Shown here piece after piece: positions 34,365-43,907 of a DNA stretch of 64,000 bases. Source of the stretch: a bacterium (GTDB lineage Bacteria > Electryoneota > Electryoneia > Electryoneales > Electryoneaceae); contig JAHLLH010000002.1 in assembly GCA_020444265.1 (NCBI GenBank), positions 186,001 to 250,000 on the forward strand. Direction: 5' to 3'. Position 1 is the first letter of the stretch; each line of letters starts with the position of its first letter. The position numbers were made by a program, and so were the translations under genes. The notes below the pieces were generated by a model that made no database searches, was not told where the DNA came from, and saw only the letters and a list, made by a program, of their open reading frames with translations.

Positions 34365-36428
34365 CTACTTCACCAGCACCACCTTACGCACCTGATCCTG
34401 GCTTCCGTCGAGGGTCGCACGCACCAGGTAGGTCCCCGTCGCCAATCCGCTGCCATCAAAGAGCAAGGTATGTCGTCCCTGAACCGCATTCTGGTTCCGT
34501 AACACAGTCACCTGCCTCCCCAACAGATCATACATCGCTACCCTCACATGCCCTGCCCTCGGCAGGTCGAGGGTGATGGTGGTGGTGGGGTTGAAGGGAT
34601 TGGGGGTCGGGGGATGCAGGACGAACGATCCCGGCTGCGCTTCTTCAGGTTCGTGTTCCTGGGCGGAGAGGGTGTTGTCGTTGAACAGCACATCGCCCGA
34701 CCGGAAGATGAAATCATCATCCCCGTCCCCGTCCACATCTGCAATCGCCGCGAGATCGGTGGGAATCGAAACCCCCTCAAAGGGATCGGTCACCATCCAG
34801 TAGTAGCCGCCATTGGGCAGGGGACGTCTCAGGTAACAGGTGGAGGGAAACATCATCAGGTCCAGCAGGGAGTCTTGATCGACAAAAGAAAAAAACATCC
34901 ACTCCACGGGCCCCGGGTTGCGCGGTAGCTCATAGGTATCCCGCAACAGCCAGTCACCGTCGACAAATTCCTTGCGTTGGAAATGGAATGCAGAGTGGTC
35001 CGACAGCTGCAGAGCGAGCATCATTGCCGGCTCGGGGTTGTTATCCATATTGCCGATTGCCACAAGCGAATCGGGTTGCACGCCGCGAGAGTAGTTCGGG
35101 AGATTGGACCAGTTCGTGCCGAGCGGATCGGCGGGAGACACATAACCGGAGGTAAAGGGAAAACGGTACCCATTTTGACGTGTATAGCCGATCAGGTGCA
35201 GCGTCTGGTACTGCGATCCCTCGTCCCATACGCTGTCGAAACGGAAAACGGTTTCGAAGACGTTGAAGTTCCAAAATTCCATCAGGGGGCCCAGTTTGTG
35301 CCACGCATTTCGCTCGTCACTCCAGACCCATCGATTCAGGGAGAGGTTGTAGATGAACGGATTTTCGAGGTAGTCGATGGTATCGATCCAGGTAGATCGG
35401 GTGGTTGCAAAGAGACGAGTGGGATCGGTTGGGTCCGAGTTGATGGCGACAATATCAGCGGGCTGCGTATAGTCCTCGAAGGGCACCAGCAGGTTGCCGG
35501 GCTCGATTGAACAGGCGCTCCAACTGTGATCCTTGTACAGCAGGAACTCGTCCACCCCATCCCCAGTCAGATCAAAGCTGAAGAGATTGTTCGCATAGTC
35601 TTCCCCGTACAAGGAGAGGAGATTGCGAGTCGGAGATTCGGTAAACGAGTCGTCCACGACAATAATTTTGTGGTTTCGGATGCTGGGTTCCCCTGGTTCA
35701 ACCCACACTTCAGCAAAAAGAAAAACCAGCTCCGCAGCAGGATCATCATCGATTTGAGCGAGTTGGAAGCCGTAATACGCAACGGTCAGCCCGGTGAAGA
35801 CCGTCTCAAATTCATACTCCCAGGTCGTCCATCCCCAAGGGGCAGTGGTGTCCCGCAGGACTACCACAAGGTCGCAGGTGCGGTGATGGGAATCCGACTG
35901 GGCGAAGACCCAATCCAGTAACCCATCTCCGTTCACATCTCCATAGCGGTGGTCGTAGCTACGGCAGTCTTCCGCTCGAACAATCGAGGGGACCGACCCC
36001 TCGGTAGGCTCCCAGGAGGGGTTGGAGGCGAGATAATTGTATTCGTAGCTGATGGGCAGCTCGCGTGCTTCCGTCGAGATGTCGGCGTGCAGCAGGGGTC
36101 CGTCCACCCAGAAACTGGCATCCTCCCAAAAAGGAAGGCCATCGAGCGTGACCAGGACCAGTTCCCAATCGACCCCGGCAAGGCTTGGGTCGGTATCGAC
36201 CAGGAGACGCAGGACTTCCCCATCAAACCCACGTCCATAAACCGGTGAACCGGATTGGTTGGACCCATAAAGGAGACGGTAGGAATTGGGACGGGTCTGA
36301 GCGGGGGAGAGTCGAGTATCCAGCTCGTCCCACCTCCAGATCCAATCCTGGCTGAATGAGGGGTGAGGCAAGAAGAGGAGGATAGCAAGAATGGCCGCAG
36401 TGGAATAGAGAGATGCCCCCGACTTCAT
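34365..36428 (-). CDS. Secreted FG-GAP/VCBS-like surface protein with sorting domain
   Basis: A 687-residue secreted protein has a signal peptide of about 25 residues and repeated calcium-loop-like segments typical of FG-GAP/VCBS repeats ('YGDVNGDGLLDW', 'DLTGDGVDEFLLY', 'IADVDGDGDDDFIF'). A C-terminal sorting domain carries 'PTPNPFNPTTTITLDLPRAG', 'YDLLGRQV' and 'LATGTYLVRA'. The ATG follows GGAGG. It is 36 bases downstream of a paralogue of like layout. It is probably displayed on or released from the cell surface; its ligand is unknown. Confidence 0.85.
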   Translation of the reverse strand: MKSGASLYSTAAILAILLFLPHPSFSQDWIWRWDELDTRLSPAQTRPNSYRLLYGSNQSGSPVYGRGFDGEVLRLLVDTDPSLAGVDWELVLVTLDGLPFWEDASFWVDGPLLHADISTEARELPISYEYNYLASNPSWEPTEGSVPSIVRAEDCRSYDHRYGDVNGDGLLDWVFAQSDSHHRTCDLVVVLRDTTAPWGWTTWEYEFETVFTGLTVAYYGFQLAQIDDDPAAELVFLFAEVWVEPGEPSIRNHKIIVVDDSFTESPTRNLLSLYGEDYANNLFSFDLTGDGVDEFLLYKDHSWSACSIEPGNLLVPFEDYTQPADIVAINSDPTDPTRLFATTRSTWIDTIDYLENPFIYNLSLNRWVWSDERNAWHKLGPLMEFWNFNVFETVFRFDSVWDEGSQYQTLHLIGYTRQNGYRFPFTSGYVSPADPLGTNWSNLPNYSRGVQPDSLVAIGNMDNNPEPAMMLALQLSDHSAFHFQRKEFVDGDWLLRDTYELPRNPGPVEWMFFSFVDQDSLLDLMMFPSTCYLRRPLPNGGYYWMVTDPFEGVSIPTDLAAIADVDGDGDDDFIFRSGDVLFNDNTLSAQEHEPEEAQPGSFVLHPPTPNPFNPTTTITLDLPRAGHVRVAMYDLLGRQVTVLRNQNAVQGRHTLLFDGSGLATGTYLVRATLDGSQDQVRKVVLVK

Positions 36429-36464
36429 TTTGCCTCCAGTCAAAGCAATCCGTACAGAACAGGT

Positions 36465-38438
36465 TTATTTCATCAGGATCATTTTTACCGTACGGGTGTC
36501 ATGATACTTATAGGTTGCCCGTACAAGGTAGACCCCGGACGCGAGACGGCTGCCATCAAACAGCGCATCACGCCTCCCGGAAGGTACGGTTCCATCCTGC
36601 AACACCGCCACCTGCCTCCCCAACAGATCATACACCGCCACTCGAAGATGCCCTGCCCTCGGCAGGTCGAGGGTGATGGTGGTGGTGGGGTTGAAGGGGT
36701 TGGGAGAGATGGAGGTTATCGTAAAAGTGCCGGGACGAGTGGCTTCCACAGTAGGGTCCTCAACCCCATTCCAGCTATGGTTCAGCAGCAGGACACCATT
36801 TCCGAAATAAAGATCCTGGGTACCGTCCAGATTGACATCGTATGCGCTCAACGGGGAGCTCGCGGGAAGCGGGCCGACGTCCGCGAAGGGCTCTGCATGT
36901 TCCCAGAACGTCGTTCCGTCCAGTCGGCGAATGCAGATCAATGCCTGGTTGTCATTGTAGACCAGGTCTGGGGTCGTGTTGCCATCAATATCCGAGACAA
37001 GCATTTTGAACGTTGGCTGCGGAATATCCTCCGACAAAACCCAAGATCGGCCCGTCACCCACTCTTCTCCATTCCAGGTTTGTTCGTAAAGGGTGCCATT
37101 GTAGTACGAGATATAATCGAGCCGCCCGTCTCCGAAGATGTCGCCATAACCACCAAGACGAGGGTTTTCAAACCCGTACAGGGTTTGAGAATAATCGTTC
37201 TGAAGTTGCCACGGTTCATCATCATTGGCGGGGGGCATCCAGACTTTCGTTTTGAACGTATAGCTGATTGGTACGCTTTCCGAGATGCCCGAGAGGATGA
37301 GCGCACGATTCTCGGTATTGTCCAGGGGAAGGGAGGTGGCATTCGCGCCGTGAGTATAGATCGGAATTCCGTGTAACGTATATGACTCGCCATCCGGGTT
37401 GGCACTCCACATGCAGTAAGGCGCACGTATGCTGGGAAGGGTCTCGTCACTGGAGTACCACGGTCCTGTGATGCCGGCAGAAAGGAATCGAACCGGAGTG
37501 TTGATCTCGTCGAGTTCGAGCGGCATCCAGAGCTTGTAGGGCGGTGACCAGGCACGTTCCGGGGTGAATGTCAGAGGATACATCGTTCCACCAACGGAAC
37601 CCTCCAGCAAGGTTCGATGATCGGTGCTCAATACCTCGTCGCTCCCGTCCCCATTTATATCCGCAACAAAAAACTGCCTGGTCGGGTCCGCCGTGACGAT
37701 CAGGACGCTGTCCGGGGTCGCGGCAAGCAGGCAGCAGCCGTCCAATAACGGCACTGTGTGCATCTGGTATGTCCACCGCTGGCAGAAGAGTTCATCTTGT
37801 CCGTCATCGTCGATATCGAGCGCATAGATCCCGTAGGCCACTTCACCCGCGACCACCGTAGCTGTTAGCGGCTCAACACCGTCCGTCTGGAAATGGACGG
37901 TAACCTCGTTGGTGTCATACCGCTGAATCGCGTAGTCGAAGAGTCCATCACCATCAAAATCACCGACGGTGTAAATTTCGAAGTCCTCTCCGGTGAGATA
38001 ATACGAGCGGTCCAAGACCCACTCGACCGTTTCCCCGGCTGGGTCATAGAGGGATGTGATCAAGGTATCCTGCTGATCCCCCGGCAGCACATGGACGTAA
38101 CGAATCTGCGATCCAGCGGCCATCAGGTGGCGCTGGAAGGAGCCATAACCAACCTCGTCCGGCAGGTCAATCATGAGGGGACGGGTTACCCAGTTATGGC
38201 TTGCAGGACGCGTATCATCGTCATATACCATGATCGCGCTGGTTCCCTCTTCTTCCATGACAACAAAACGTGGCGCAGATTCCCCCTCCAGGGTCAGGCA
38301 GTCAACCGCTTTTCCCAACAGGCTGTCGGTGGGGGTGCCATTGGGAGTCAGGTTCACCCATTCCCACTCCCAGTGTTGGGCAACAGAGGGAGAGGAAAGC
38401 AGGCAGACGAGGGTAATGAAAAGAATCAGGTGTTTCAT
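36465..38438 (-). CDS. Secreted FG-GAP/VCBS-like surface protein, tandem paralogue
   Basis: A 657-residue protein has a 20-residue signal peptide and repeat loops such as 'VGDFDGDGLFDYAIQ', 'LDIDDDGQDELF', 'VADINGDGSDEVL' and 'VSDIDGNTTPDLVY'. A C-terminal sorting domain has 'SPNPFNPTTTITLDLPRAG' and 'YDLLGRQVAVL'. The repeat regions of the two tandem proteins have diverged, but DNA of the sorting domains is nearly the same over about 90 bases. It is likely a surface-exposed adhesin-like or binding propeller. Confidence 0.85.
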   Translation of the reverse strand: MKHLILFITLVCLLSSPSVAQHWEWEWVNLTPNGTPTDSLLGKAVDCLTLEGESAPRFVVMEEEGTSAIMVYDDDTRPASHNWVTRPLMIDLPDEVGYGSFQRHLMAAGSQIRYVHVLPGDQQDTLITSLYDPAGETVEWVLDRSYYLTGEDFEIYTVGDFDGDGLFDYAIQRYDTNEVTVHFQTDGVEPLTATVVAGEVAYGIYALDIDDDGQDELFCQRWTYQMHTVPLLDGCCLLAATPDSVLIVTADPTRQFFVADINGDGSDEVLSTDHRTLLEGSVGGTMYPLTFTPERAWSPPYKLWMPLELDEINTPVRFLSAGITGPWYSSDETLPSIRAPYCMWSANPDGESYTLHGIPIYTHGANATSLPLDNTENRALILSGISESVPISYTFKTKVWMPPANDDEPWQLQNDYSQTLYGFENPRLGGYGDIFGDGRLDYISYYNGTLYEQTWNGEEWVTGRSWVLSEDIPQPTFKMLVSDIDGNTTPDLVYNDNQALICIRRLDGTTFWEHAEPFADVGPLPASSPLSAYDVNLDGTQDLYFGNGVLLLNHSWNGVEDPTVEATRPGTFTITSISPNPFNPTTTITLDLPRAGHLRVAVYDLLGRQVAVLQDGTVPSGRRDALFDGSRLASGVYLVRATYKYHDTRTVKMILMK

Positions 38439-38640
38439 AAGAACCTCATCGAAAAATCCATTTCAAGGAAGATATGCAAGAAACGGACCGTAAAACGACA
38501 GATCAAGATGTCCGTAAAGCCAGAAATAGTAACCAACCCTTCTCCATGCCTTTTCCTCGAGTGGGAACCAGACACCAGGAGGTGGGAGTGTCACGCACAC
38601 CTCGTCCGCTATATTGGGGGAGGATTTACCGGGACGGTTC

Positions 38641-39726
38641 ATGAGCTTTCGCTCAAAACAAACAGGTTGGCAGATCATTCTGGCGGGACTATTTCTCCTG
38701 CTGATGACCTCCTCCGCCTTCGCCCAGCAGCCTCCCACCTGCTCCGGTTGCGGGAAAACCATTGTTGGTAGTTATGTCGAGATCGAGGGGAAGGCCTATC
38801 ACAAGGCATGCGTTGTCTGCGCGGAATGCGGGAAACGGATCCTCGGGCAATACGGTAGCAAGGATGGCAACCTCTACCACCCGGATTGCTACGAACAGGC
38901 GCACGCTCCTCGTTGCGGGGTCTGCGGCGAGCCGATAGTCGGGCAGTATGTCACCCTCGAAGGACAAGCCTACCACCAGGACTGCTACCGGGACCGGGTC
39001 GCGAAACGTTGCGTTGTTTGCGGCGAGGTGATCCAGGGACAATACATCGAAGATGGCTGGGGCGGGACGATCCATGCCAGGCATCATGAAACGGTCCCCC
39101 GTTGCGATTCATGCAGCCGTTTCCTGGCTGGTCTTTCCGGTACTCGTCACCTGGATGATGGCCGTTCCCTCTGTGCCGACTGCTGGCGCGGTGGTGTCCA
39201 CGATCTGCCGCATGCCGAACGATTAATGGGTGAGGCGCAACGTATCCTCGGCGAGGCGGGCATTGGACTTCTGACTCCGCTGGAAACCATCTCCCTCGAA
39301 CTGGTGGACAAGCAGAAAATCGCCACCATCGGAGGCGTGGGCGGGGACACCTATGGGGTCCACGAGGTCGAGTCGAAACGAACCAGCGATGGTCGTGTGA
39401 TCCTCGAGGAAACGACGATTTATCTTGTGCGGGATCTACCCGAAGAACAGGCGTTGGCTGTACTTGCGCACGAGCTTTTTCATGTCTGGCAGCACGAGCG
39501 TGGGGCAGATGGCGGAGCGGCGCAGTGGCGCGAGGGAAGTGCCAATGTGGCTGGCTGGCTTGCCTTGCAAAGCCGAAACACCGAGCTGGCACGCTTCCTG
39601 CTCGAGAAGATGGACGAGGCGCCGGACTTGACCTACGGTACAGGGTTCAGGCGGGCGAAACGACTCTACGAAACACGCGGGAAAGTGGTCTTCCTCGAGC
39701 GGGTGCTGTTGGAGGGGAAACGGTAG
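38641..39726 (+). CDS. Secreted LIM-zinc-finger protein with DA1-like metallopeptidase domain
   Basis: A 361-residue protein with a signal peptide (about 1-29). A canonical LIM domain spans residues 34-83 with spacing C-x2-C-x16-H-x2-C-x2-C-x2-C-x16-H-x2-C. More Cys/His modules follow: C92-C95-H112-C115, C124-C127 with His at 145-149, and C155-C158-H170-C178-C181. The C-terminal half carries 'AHELFHVWQHE' (HExxH at 277-281) with a second glutamate in 'WREGSANVAGWL' near 298, as in the peptidase of plant DA1 (LIM plus DA1-like domain). It is probably a zinc-dependent periplasmic or surface peptidase. It stands alone between the surface proteins and a sensor kinase. Confidence 0.85.
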   Translation: MSFRSKQTGWQIILAGLFLLLMTSSAFAQQPPTCSGCGKTIVGSYVEIEGKAYHKACVVCAECGKRILGQYGSKDGNLYHPDCYEQAHAPRCGVCGEPIVGQYVTLEGQAYHQDCYRDRVAKRCVVCGEVIQGQYIEDGWGGTIHARHHETVPRCDSCSRFLAGLSGTRHLDDGRSLCADCWRGGVHDLPHAERLMGEAQRILGEAGIGLLTPLETISLELVDKQKIATIGGVGGDTYGVHEVESKRTSDGRVILEETTIYLVRDLPEEQALAVLAHELFHVWQHERGADGGAAQWREGSANVAGWLALQSRNTELARFLLEKMDEAPDLTYGTGFRRAKRLYETRGKVVFLERVLLEGKR

Positions 39727-39843
39727 GTTCGACGGTTTTTACTGGGGCTCAAGGACAGGTGAGCAGGAGTGCTGAGAGGCTTCGCCTGGGTGGCTGGGCA
39801 CCCAAGCCACCAACATCTGCTGTTCCAGTCAGCCGCCCTTTGT

Positions 39844-42800
39844 CTAATCCTTAACCCGCGGGAAAAGCAGGTGGAAAGCGGAGCCCCGTCCTTCCTCGCT
39901 CTCGATCCAGACAACACCGTTCACCTGTTCGACGGCGGCATAGACACTGGCGAGTCCAAGGCCGGTCCCCTGCCCGTCACCCTTGGTGGTAAAGAAGGGT
40001 TCGAACACCTTCGCCTGAAGCTCTTTCGGAATCCCGGTTCCGTTGTCCGCGGCTATCACCGAGACGTAGTCCCCAGCTTGTGCCGTTGGATGGAGACGGC
40101 AGAAGTGTTCATCGCACGTGAAATTCCCCACCGTCACTTTAAAATAGCCACCCAGCGGCATCGCATCACGTGCATTGACCGCGAGGTTCAGGATCGCCTG
40201 TTCGAGCTGACGGGCATCAACCTTTGCTTTCCAAAGGTTGGGGGTAACCTCAACGTCGAGGTCGACACGTGGGGCGAGGAGACGATCCATCATCGGAGCT
40301 AGCTCGTCCATCAGTTTGCCGATGTGGACCGGCACCGATTCGACGGGGGGACGGCGGCTGTAAGCAAGCAGGTCGCGAATCAGCTGCGCGGCACGTTCCG
40401 CTGTTCCCATAATCAGGGTCAATTCTGTGCGCAGGTGACCGGTCAGGGATTTATCCGCCAACGTGACACTCGCATGACCGTGAATGACAGAAAGCAGGTT
40501 GTTGAAATCATGCGCCAGCCCACTGGCGAGACGGCCCACGGTCTCCATCCGTTGCGCCTGCTGGAACTGTTCCTGGGCCTCGGCACGCTCTTTTTCAGCC
40601 CGTTCGCGCTCCGCAATCTCGTATTGCAGTTTTTTAAGCGACTCTTCAAGACTCCTGGTCCGATCCTCGACCAGGGCCTCCAACTGACGGTTGATCCGCC
40701 TGAAACGGGCATTCCGAACTCGCTGGTAGAGCACGACTGCGGCGAGCAGGAATAAAACATAGACGATGTAGGCCGCTGTCGTTCGATGGAGCGGAGGACG
40801 GATTCGGACGGACTGGGAGGCAACCTTGCTGACACGACCTTCGGTATCTCGTCCACGCACCTCGAACTGATAAATGCCTTCCCGCAGGTTCTCGAAGTCG
40901 TGGTAGGTTTCACGGCTCCAGTCGGACCAACTGTTGTTCAGGCCGACCAGGCGATACTGAAACTCGTTCTGCTCGGAACGGACATACCGTGGAATACTGT
41001 ACTCAAAGCGAATCGAATTCTGGTCCCATGGCAGGGTGATGCTGGACGAAGAAAGTGTGGAAAAGGTCATCTCGTTGTCATGGGTACGAGTTACCATGCG
41101 ACGCAGAACGGCAGAGAACTCCAAGTCCCGCTTCACCTTCGCGGTTTCATCGTACCGCAGCAGGGTACCACCGGGACCGCCACCCCAGACGATGCCATCC
41201 GGCTCGGGGTAGACCGAGTAGTAGGAGCGATTCAGCCCCTGGTTCAGCGGGGCGGAAATCAGGTATTTGCCATAGGGCTGGGGGGTAGCTACAAGACCAG
41301 ACCACGGTTCCGAATCAAACCAGACCCGTCCCTGGTAATCGACGGTCGGCCCCACAATCGCTTGCAGGGTGCGGAAGTCGGTGTCAAAGAGGACCGAGTC
41401 GCGTTCGAAGGTCTCCGTCTCCCGGTTGAAACGGAACAATCCCTGGTAGGAACCGACATAGAGCCTGCCGTGCAGACGGAATGGGTAGTAGTAATCCGGA
41501 CCGGGCAGACCGTGCCCCTCCTCGAAGTGGGTCCGGTCCTTGAAAACCAGCTTCCCCTCGGCATTCTGCGAGAGGGTAACTCGTTCGAGGTAGAGGTCGT
41601 CGACGGTTAGCCAGAAGTGATGACGTCCATCCTGCACGATGTTGCGGATGACTCCCTCGGTTTCCTCGATGTTTTTCTTGTCCACCCAGTGTCGTCCATC
41701 CCATTCCAGGTAGCCCAGTCCCCCAAACCAGTCGCCATAAAGCACACGACTTGAGTCGCGAACGAGGAGCATTGCCTCCGACCCGTAGTTGACCACTTTT
41801 CGCGGGGATTCGGAGGAGTGCAGCGAGGAAAACTCGTAGATGGCATCGAATGTTGCGACAAGGAGACGGTCCTTCGCCGACAGGACCTGCCAGGTCCAAT
41901 CGTGGATGCCTTCCAGCGGGACCAGTTTCGCATGGCCCAGGGAATTATGTGCAGGTTGTAACCGGGCAACTCCCTGGTCCCCGCCGACCACAAGCGTGTC
42001 GCGGAATCGTGTAATCGAGAAGACGGTTCCGGAAAGGCCTTCGTCCAGCCCGAATCGTGTCATCGGGGAGTTGATCTGCAAACGTGCAATGCCAAAATCG
42101 AGCGGGAACCAGAGGCCCCCTTCACGGTCCAGGGTGCCGGTATGGACCACGTTGTCCGGCAGGCCGGTCTCGCGGTTATGGACCGAGAGAATGTTGCCCT
42201 CGGAATCGAATAACGCCAATCCGCCTGATTCGGTGGCGAGGCCAAAAAGATTGTCGCGGAGCGGCATCAACTCCATGCCGTGATAGTCGATCGAGTAGCG
42301 GATGACAGGCGCTTCGAACCGACGCGCTTTGCCGTTCTCGAAAGTGTACCAGATCTCCTTGTCATCATCATCCAGCGCTGCCAGCAGGAATCGACCCGGT
42401 CCGAACGAGCTCATCTCGAAGATGAAAATATCCTTGAAGAATTCCCCCCCAGGCAGCAAGCGGAGCGAATCACCATCTAGGGTGAGCAACCCGACCCCAT
42501 ACTGCGCGATCACATGCTGGTCATTTCCATAGCAGTAAGCCGAATAGGGTGAATACTCGTCGAAAGAGTACACGGTAAAAACGCCCTCATCACCGTTGCT
42601 GTTCGAAGGGACAAAACGCAAGAGGTGGTTCCAATCCTCGAAGATGATGCCTTCGGGGGTGGCGCGAGTTGTCCAGACGTTACTTGGGTCAATCGAGTCC
42701 GGCAGAAGATGGGCGAGCGAAACCAGTTCCGCAGTGCCGTCGGGGTGTTTTTTAAGCAGGCCGATATCGTGGTCAAATCCGACGTAGACGCGGTTGCTGG

Positions 42801-43086
42801 GGTCGACGGTCAGCGAGAGGGGTTGCAGGTTGTCCGGATGACGGTATAGTTGCCAACGGACCCCGTCAAATTCGAGCACGCCACTCATGTTGGCGGCATA
42901 GATTAAGCCAGTTGAATCCTGGACGATGCTGGTGTTCTGGCTGTCGGAATTGTAGTCTTCAGGCAGGTATGTTTGTATAAGGGGCATCCCGGCTTCCTCG
43001 GGACGAGCAGAGAAGAGGGATGTTGCCGACACCAACAGCAACAGGAATGGAATGAAGATTCGCAAGCAGGAGATTCTCAAAATCAT
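39844..43086 (-). CDS. Two-component sensor histidine kinase with periplasmic propeller and Y_Y_Y domain
   Basis: A 1080-residue kinase has a signal/anchor, then a large periplasmic two-component-regulator propeller (about 30-660) and a Y_Y_Y domain with 'FQYRLVGLNNSWSDWS' and 'FENLREGIYQFEVRG'. A membrane helix ('YIVYVLFLLAAVVLYQ') and a coiled coil follow. The phospho-acceptor region is 'LASGLAHDFNNLLSVIHGHA', and the ATPase domain has 'ILNLAVNARDAMP', 'DNGTGIP' and 'GTGLGLASV'. The HDFNN form marks the NtrB-like/HisKA_4 kinase subgroup. Unlike many Y_Y_Y sensors it has no receiver or DNA-binding domain, and no response regulator gene lies next to it. Confidence 0.92.
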   Translation of the reverse strand: MILRISCLRIFIPFLLLLVSATSLFSARPEEAGMPLIQTYLPEDYNSDSQNTSIVQDSTGLIYAANMSGVLEFDGVRWQLYRHPDNLQPLSLTVDPSNRVYVGFDHDIGLLKKHPDGTAELVSLAHLLPDSIDPSNVWTTRATPEGIIFEDWNHLLRFVPSNSNGDEGVFTVYSFDEYSPYSAYCYGNDQHVIAQYGVGLLTLDGDSLRLLPGGEFFKDIFIFEMSSFGPGRFLLAALDDDDKEIWYTFENGKARRFEAPVIRYSIDYHGMELMPLRDNLFGLATESGGLALFDSEGNILSVHNRETGLPDNVVHTGTLDREGGLWFPLDFGIARLQINSPMTRFGLDEGLSGTVFSITRFRDTLVVGGDQGVARLQPAHNSLGHAKLVPLEGIHDWTWQVLSAKDRLLVATFDAIYEFSSLHSSESPRKVVNYGSEAMLLVRDSSRVLYGDWFGGLGYLEWDGRHWVDKKNIEETEGVIRNIVQDGRHHFWLTVDDLYLERVTLSQNAEGKLVFKDRTHFEEGHGLPGPDYYYPFRLHGRLYVGSYQGLFRFNRETETFERDSVLFDTDFRTLQAIVGPTVDYQGRVWFDSEPWSGLVATPQPYGKYLISAPLNQGLNRSYYSVYPEPDGIVWGGGPGGTLLRYDETAKVKRDLEFSAVLRRMVTRTHDNEMTFSTLSSSSITLPWDQNSIRFEYSIPRYVRSEQNEFQYRLVGLNNSWSDWSRETYHDFENLREGIYQFEVRGRDTEGRVSKVASQSVRIRPPLHRTTAAYIVYVLFLLAAVVLYQRVRNARFRRINRQLEALVEDRTRSLEESLKKLQYEIAERERAEKERAEAQEQFQQAQRMETVGRLASGLAHDFNNLLSVIHGHASVTLADKSLTGHLRTELTLIMGTAERAAQLIRDLLAYSRRPPVESVPVHIGKLMDELAPMMDRLLAPRVDLDVEVTPNLWKAKVDARQLEQAILNLAVNARDAMPLGGYFKVTVGNFTCDEHFCRLHPTAQAGDYVSVIAADNGTGIPKELQAKVFEPFFTTKGDGQGTGLGLASVYAAVEQVNGVVWIESEEGRGSAFHLLFPRVKD

Positions 43087-43396
43087 GGTGTCGTGAACCG
43101 GCCTTTCCAAACACCCGCCTGAACGTCAAATACAAAATGGGCATACCACTCCCTGGCACACCCCAAGCGTACCTAACCCCAGACATCTCAATATACAGGT
43201 TGTGAATCGCGTCAAACCGTACCGGATCGGATTCTAACGATCAAATAAGCGTACAACACAAAAAATACCAAATGTGTGCGCTGGGTCATATTTATTGAAA
43301 TAATGGGCCAATCCGGGAGTTAGGCGTTTTTAATCATCAGACGAGGAAAACGAGGCTGGCTCTCCGTGTGGGGTGGGCGGAGTAAATACTCTGCGA
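43087..43396. other. Gene-free spacer upstream of the Y_Y_Y kinase
   Basis: A stretch of relatively AT-rich DNA with no convincing reading frame and none of the palindromic repeats that fill other gaps. It probably carries the kinase promoter (minus strand) and the 3' end of the AHSA1 unit. No promoter stands out clearly. Confidence 0.4.
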
Positions 43397-43870
43397 TCAA
43401 AGGGTTTCATGCTGCTTTTCACACCACTGCTTAAGTTGTTCGCCATAGAGGTAGACCCAGCCCTCTTCGAGGCTCTTCAAGGTGGATTCGTTGAGGCTGC
43501 CGATGCTGCATTCCTCGAACTCAAGACGGCATGAACCGTTGTCGTCTGAAAGCTTATAGGTGCGGAACGAGAACGCTGGACCGCCCCAATCCGGGAAGAG
43601 CTCTCCGGTCATTTGCAGCATGGTGTCGGGTTGAATGGTGGTCACTTCGCCCCAGACCAGCCCACCGCCATCGGGCCACTCTTCTACCATCTTGCCGCCA
43701 GGTTTCAGGTCGATTCGAATCCTCGAACCTTCTGGTCCGGCAAGGGCGTCCTTTGGAAACCAAAGGTCCAGATCACTGGTCAGGCCGCGCCAGACCACGT
43801 CACGTTTTGCCTGGATGGTGAAATTCAACTTCAGGGTGTGGGTAAGGACAGCTTCAGGTGTTTCGTACAT
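43397..43870 (-). CDS. AHSA1-like SRPBCC-fold protein
   Basis: A 157-residue protein of the Bet v1-like (SRPBCC) fold. The N-terminal 'LNFTIQAKRDVVWRGLTSDLDLWFP' and central 'LKPGGKMVEEW' follow the AHSA1/SRPBCC pattern, and the last helix 'LEEGWVYLYGEQLKQW' is the usual long C-terminal helix. Members bind hydrophobic ligands or modulate chaperones; the ligand here is unknown. It is separated by 37 bases from the glycosyltransferase gene upstream and may be the last gene of that operon. Confidence 0.8.
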   Translation of the reverse strand: MYETPEAVLTHTLKLNFTIQAKRDVVWRGLTSDLDLWFPKDALAGPEGSRIRIDLKPGGKMVEEWPDGGGLVWGEVTTIQPDTMLQMTGELFPDWGGPAFSFRTYKLSDDNGSCRLEFEECSIGSLNESTLKSLEEGWVYLYGEQLKQWCEKQHETL

Positions 43871-43907
43871 GATGGATCTCCGTGTGGGGGAACAGGAGCT
43901 AACACGA

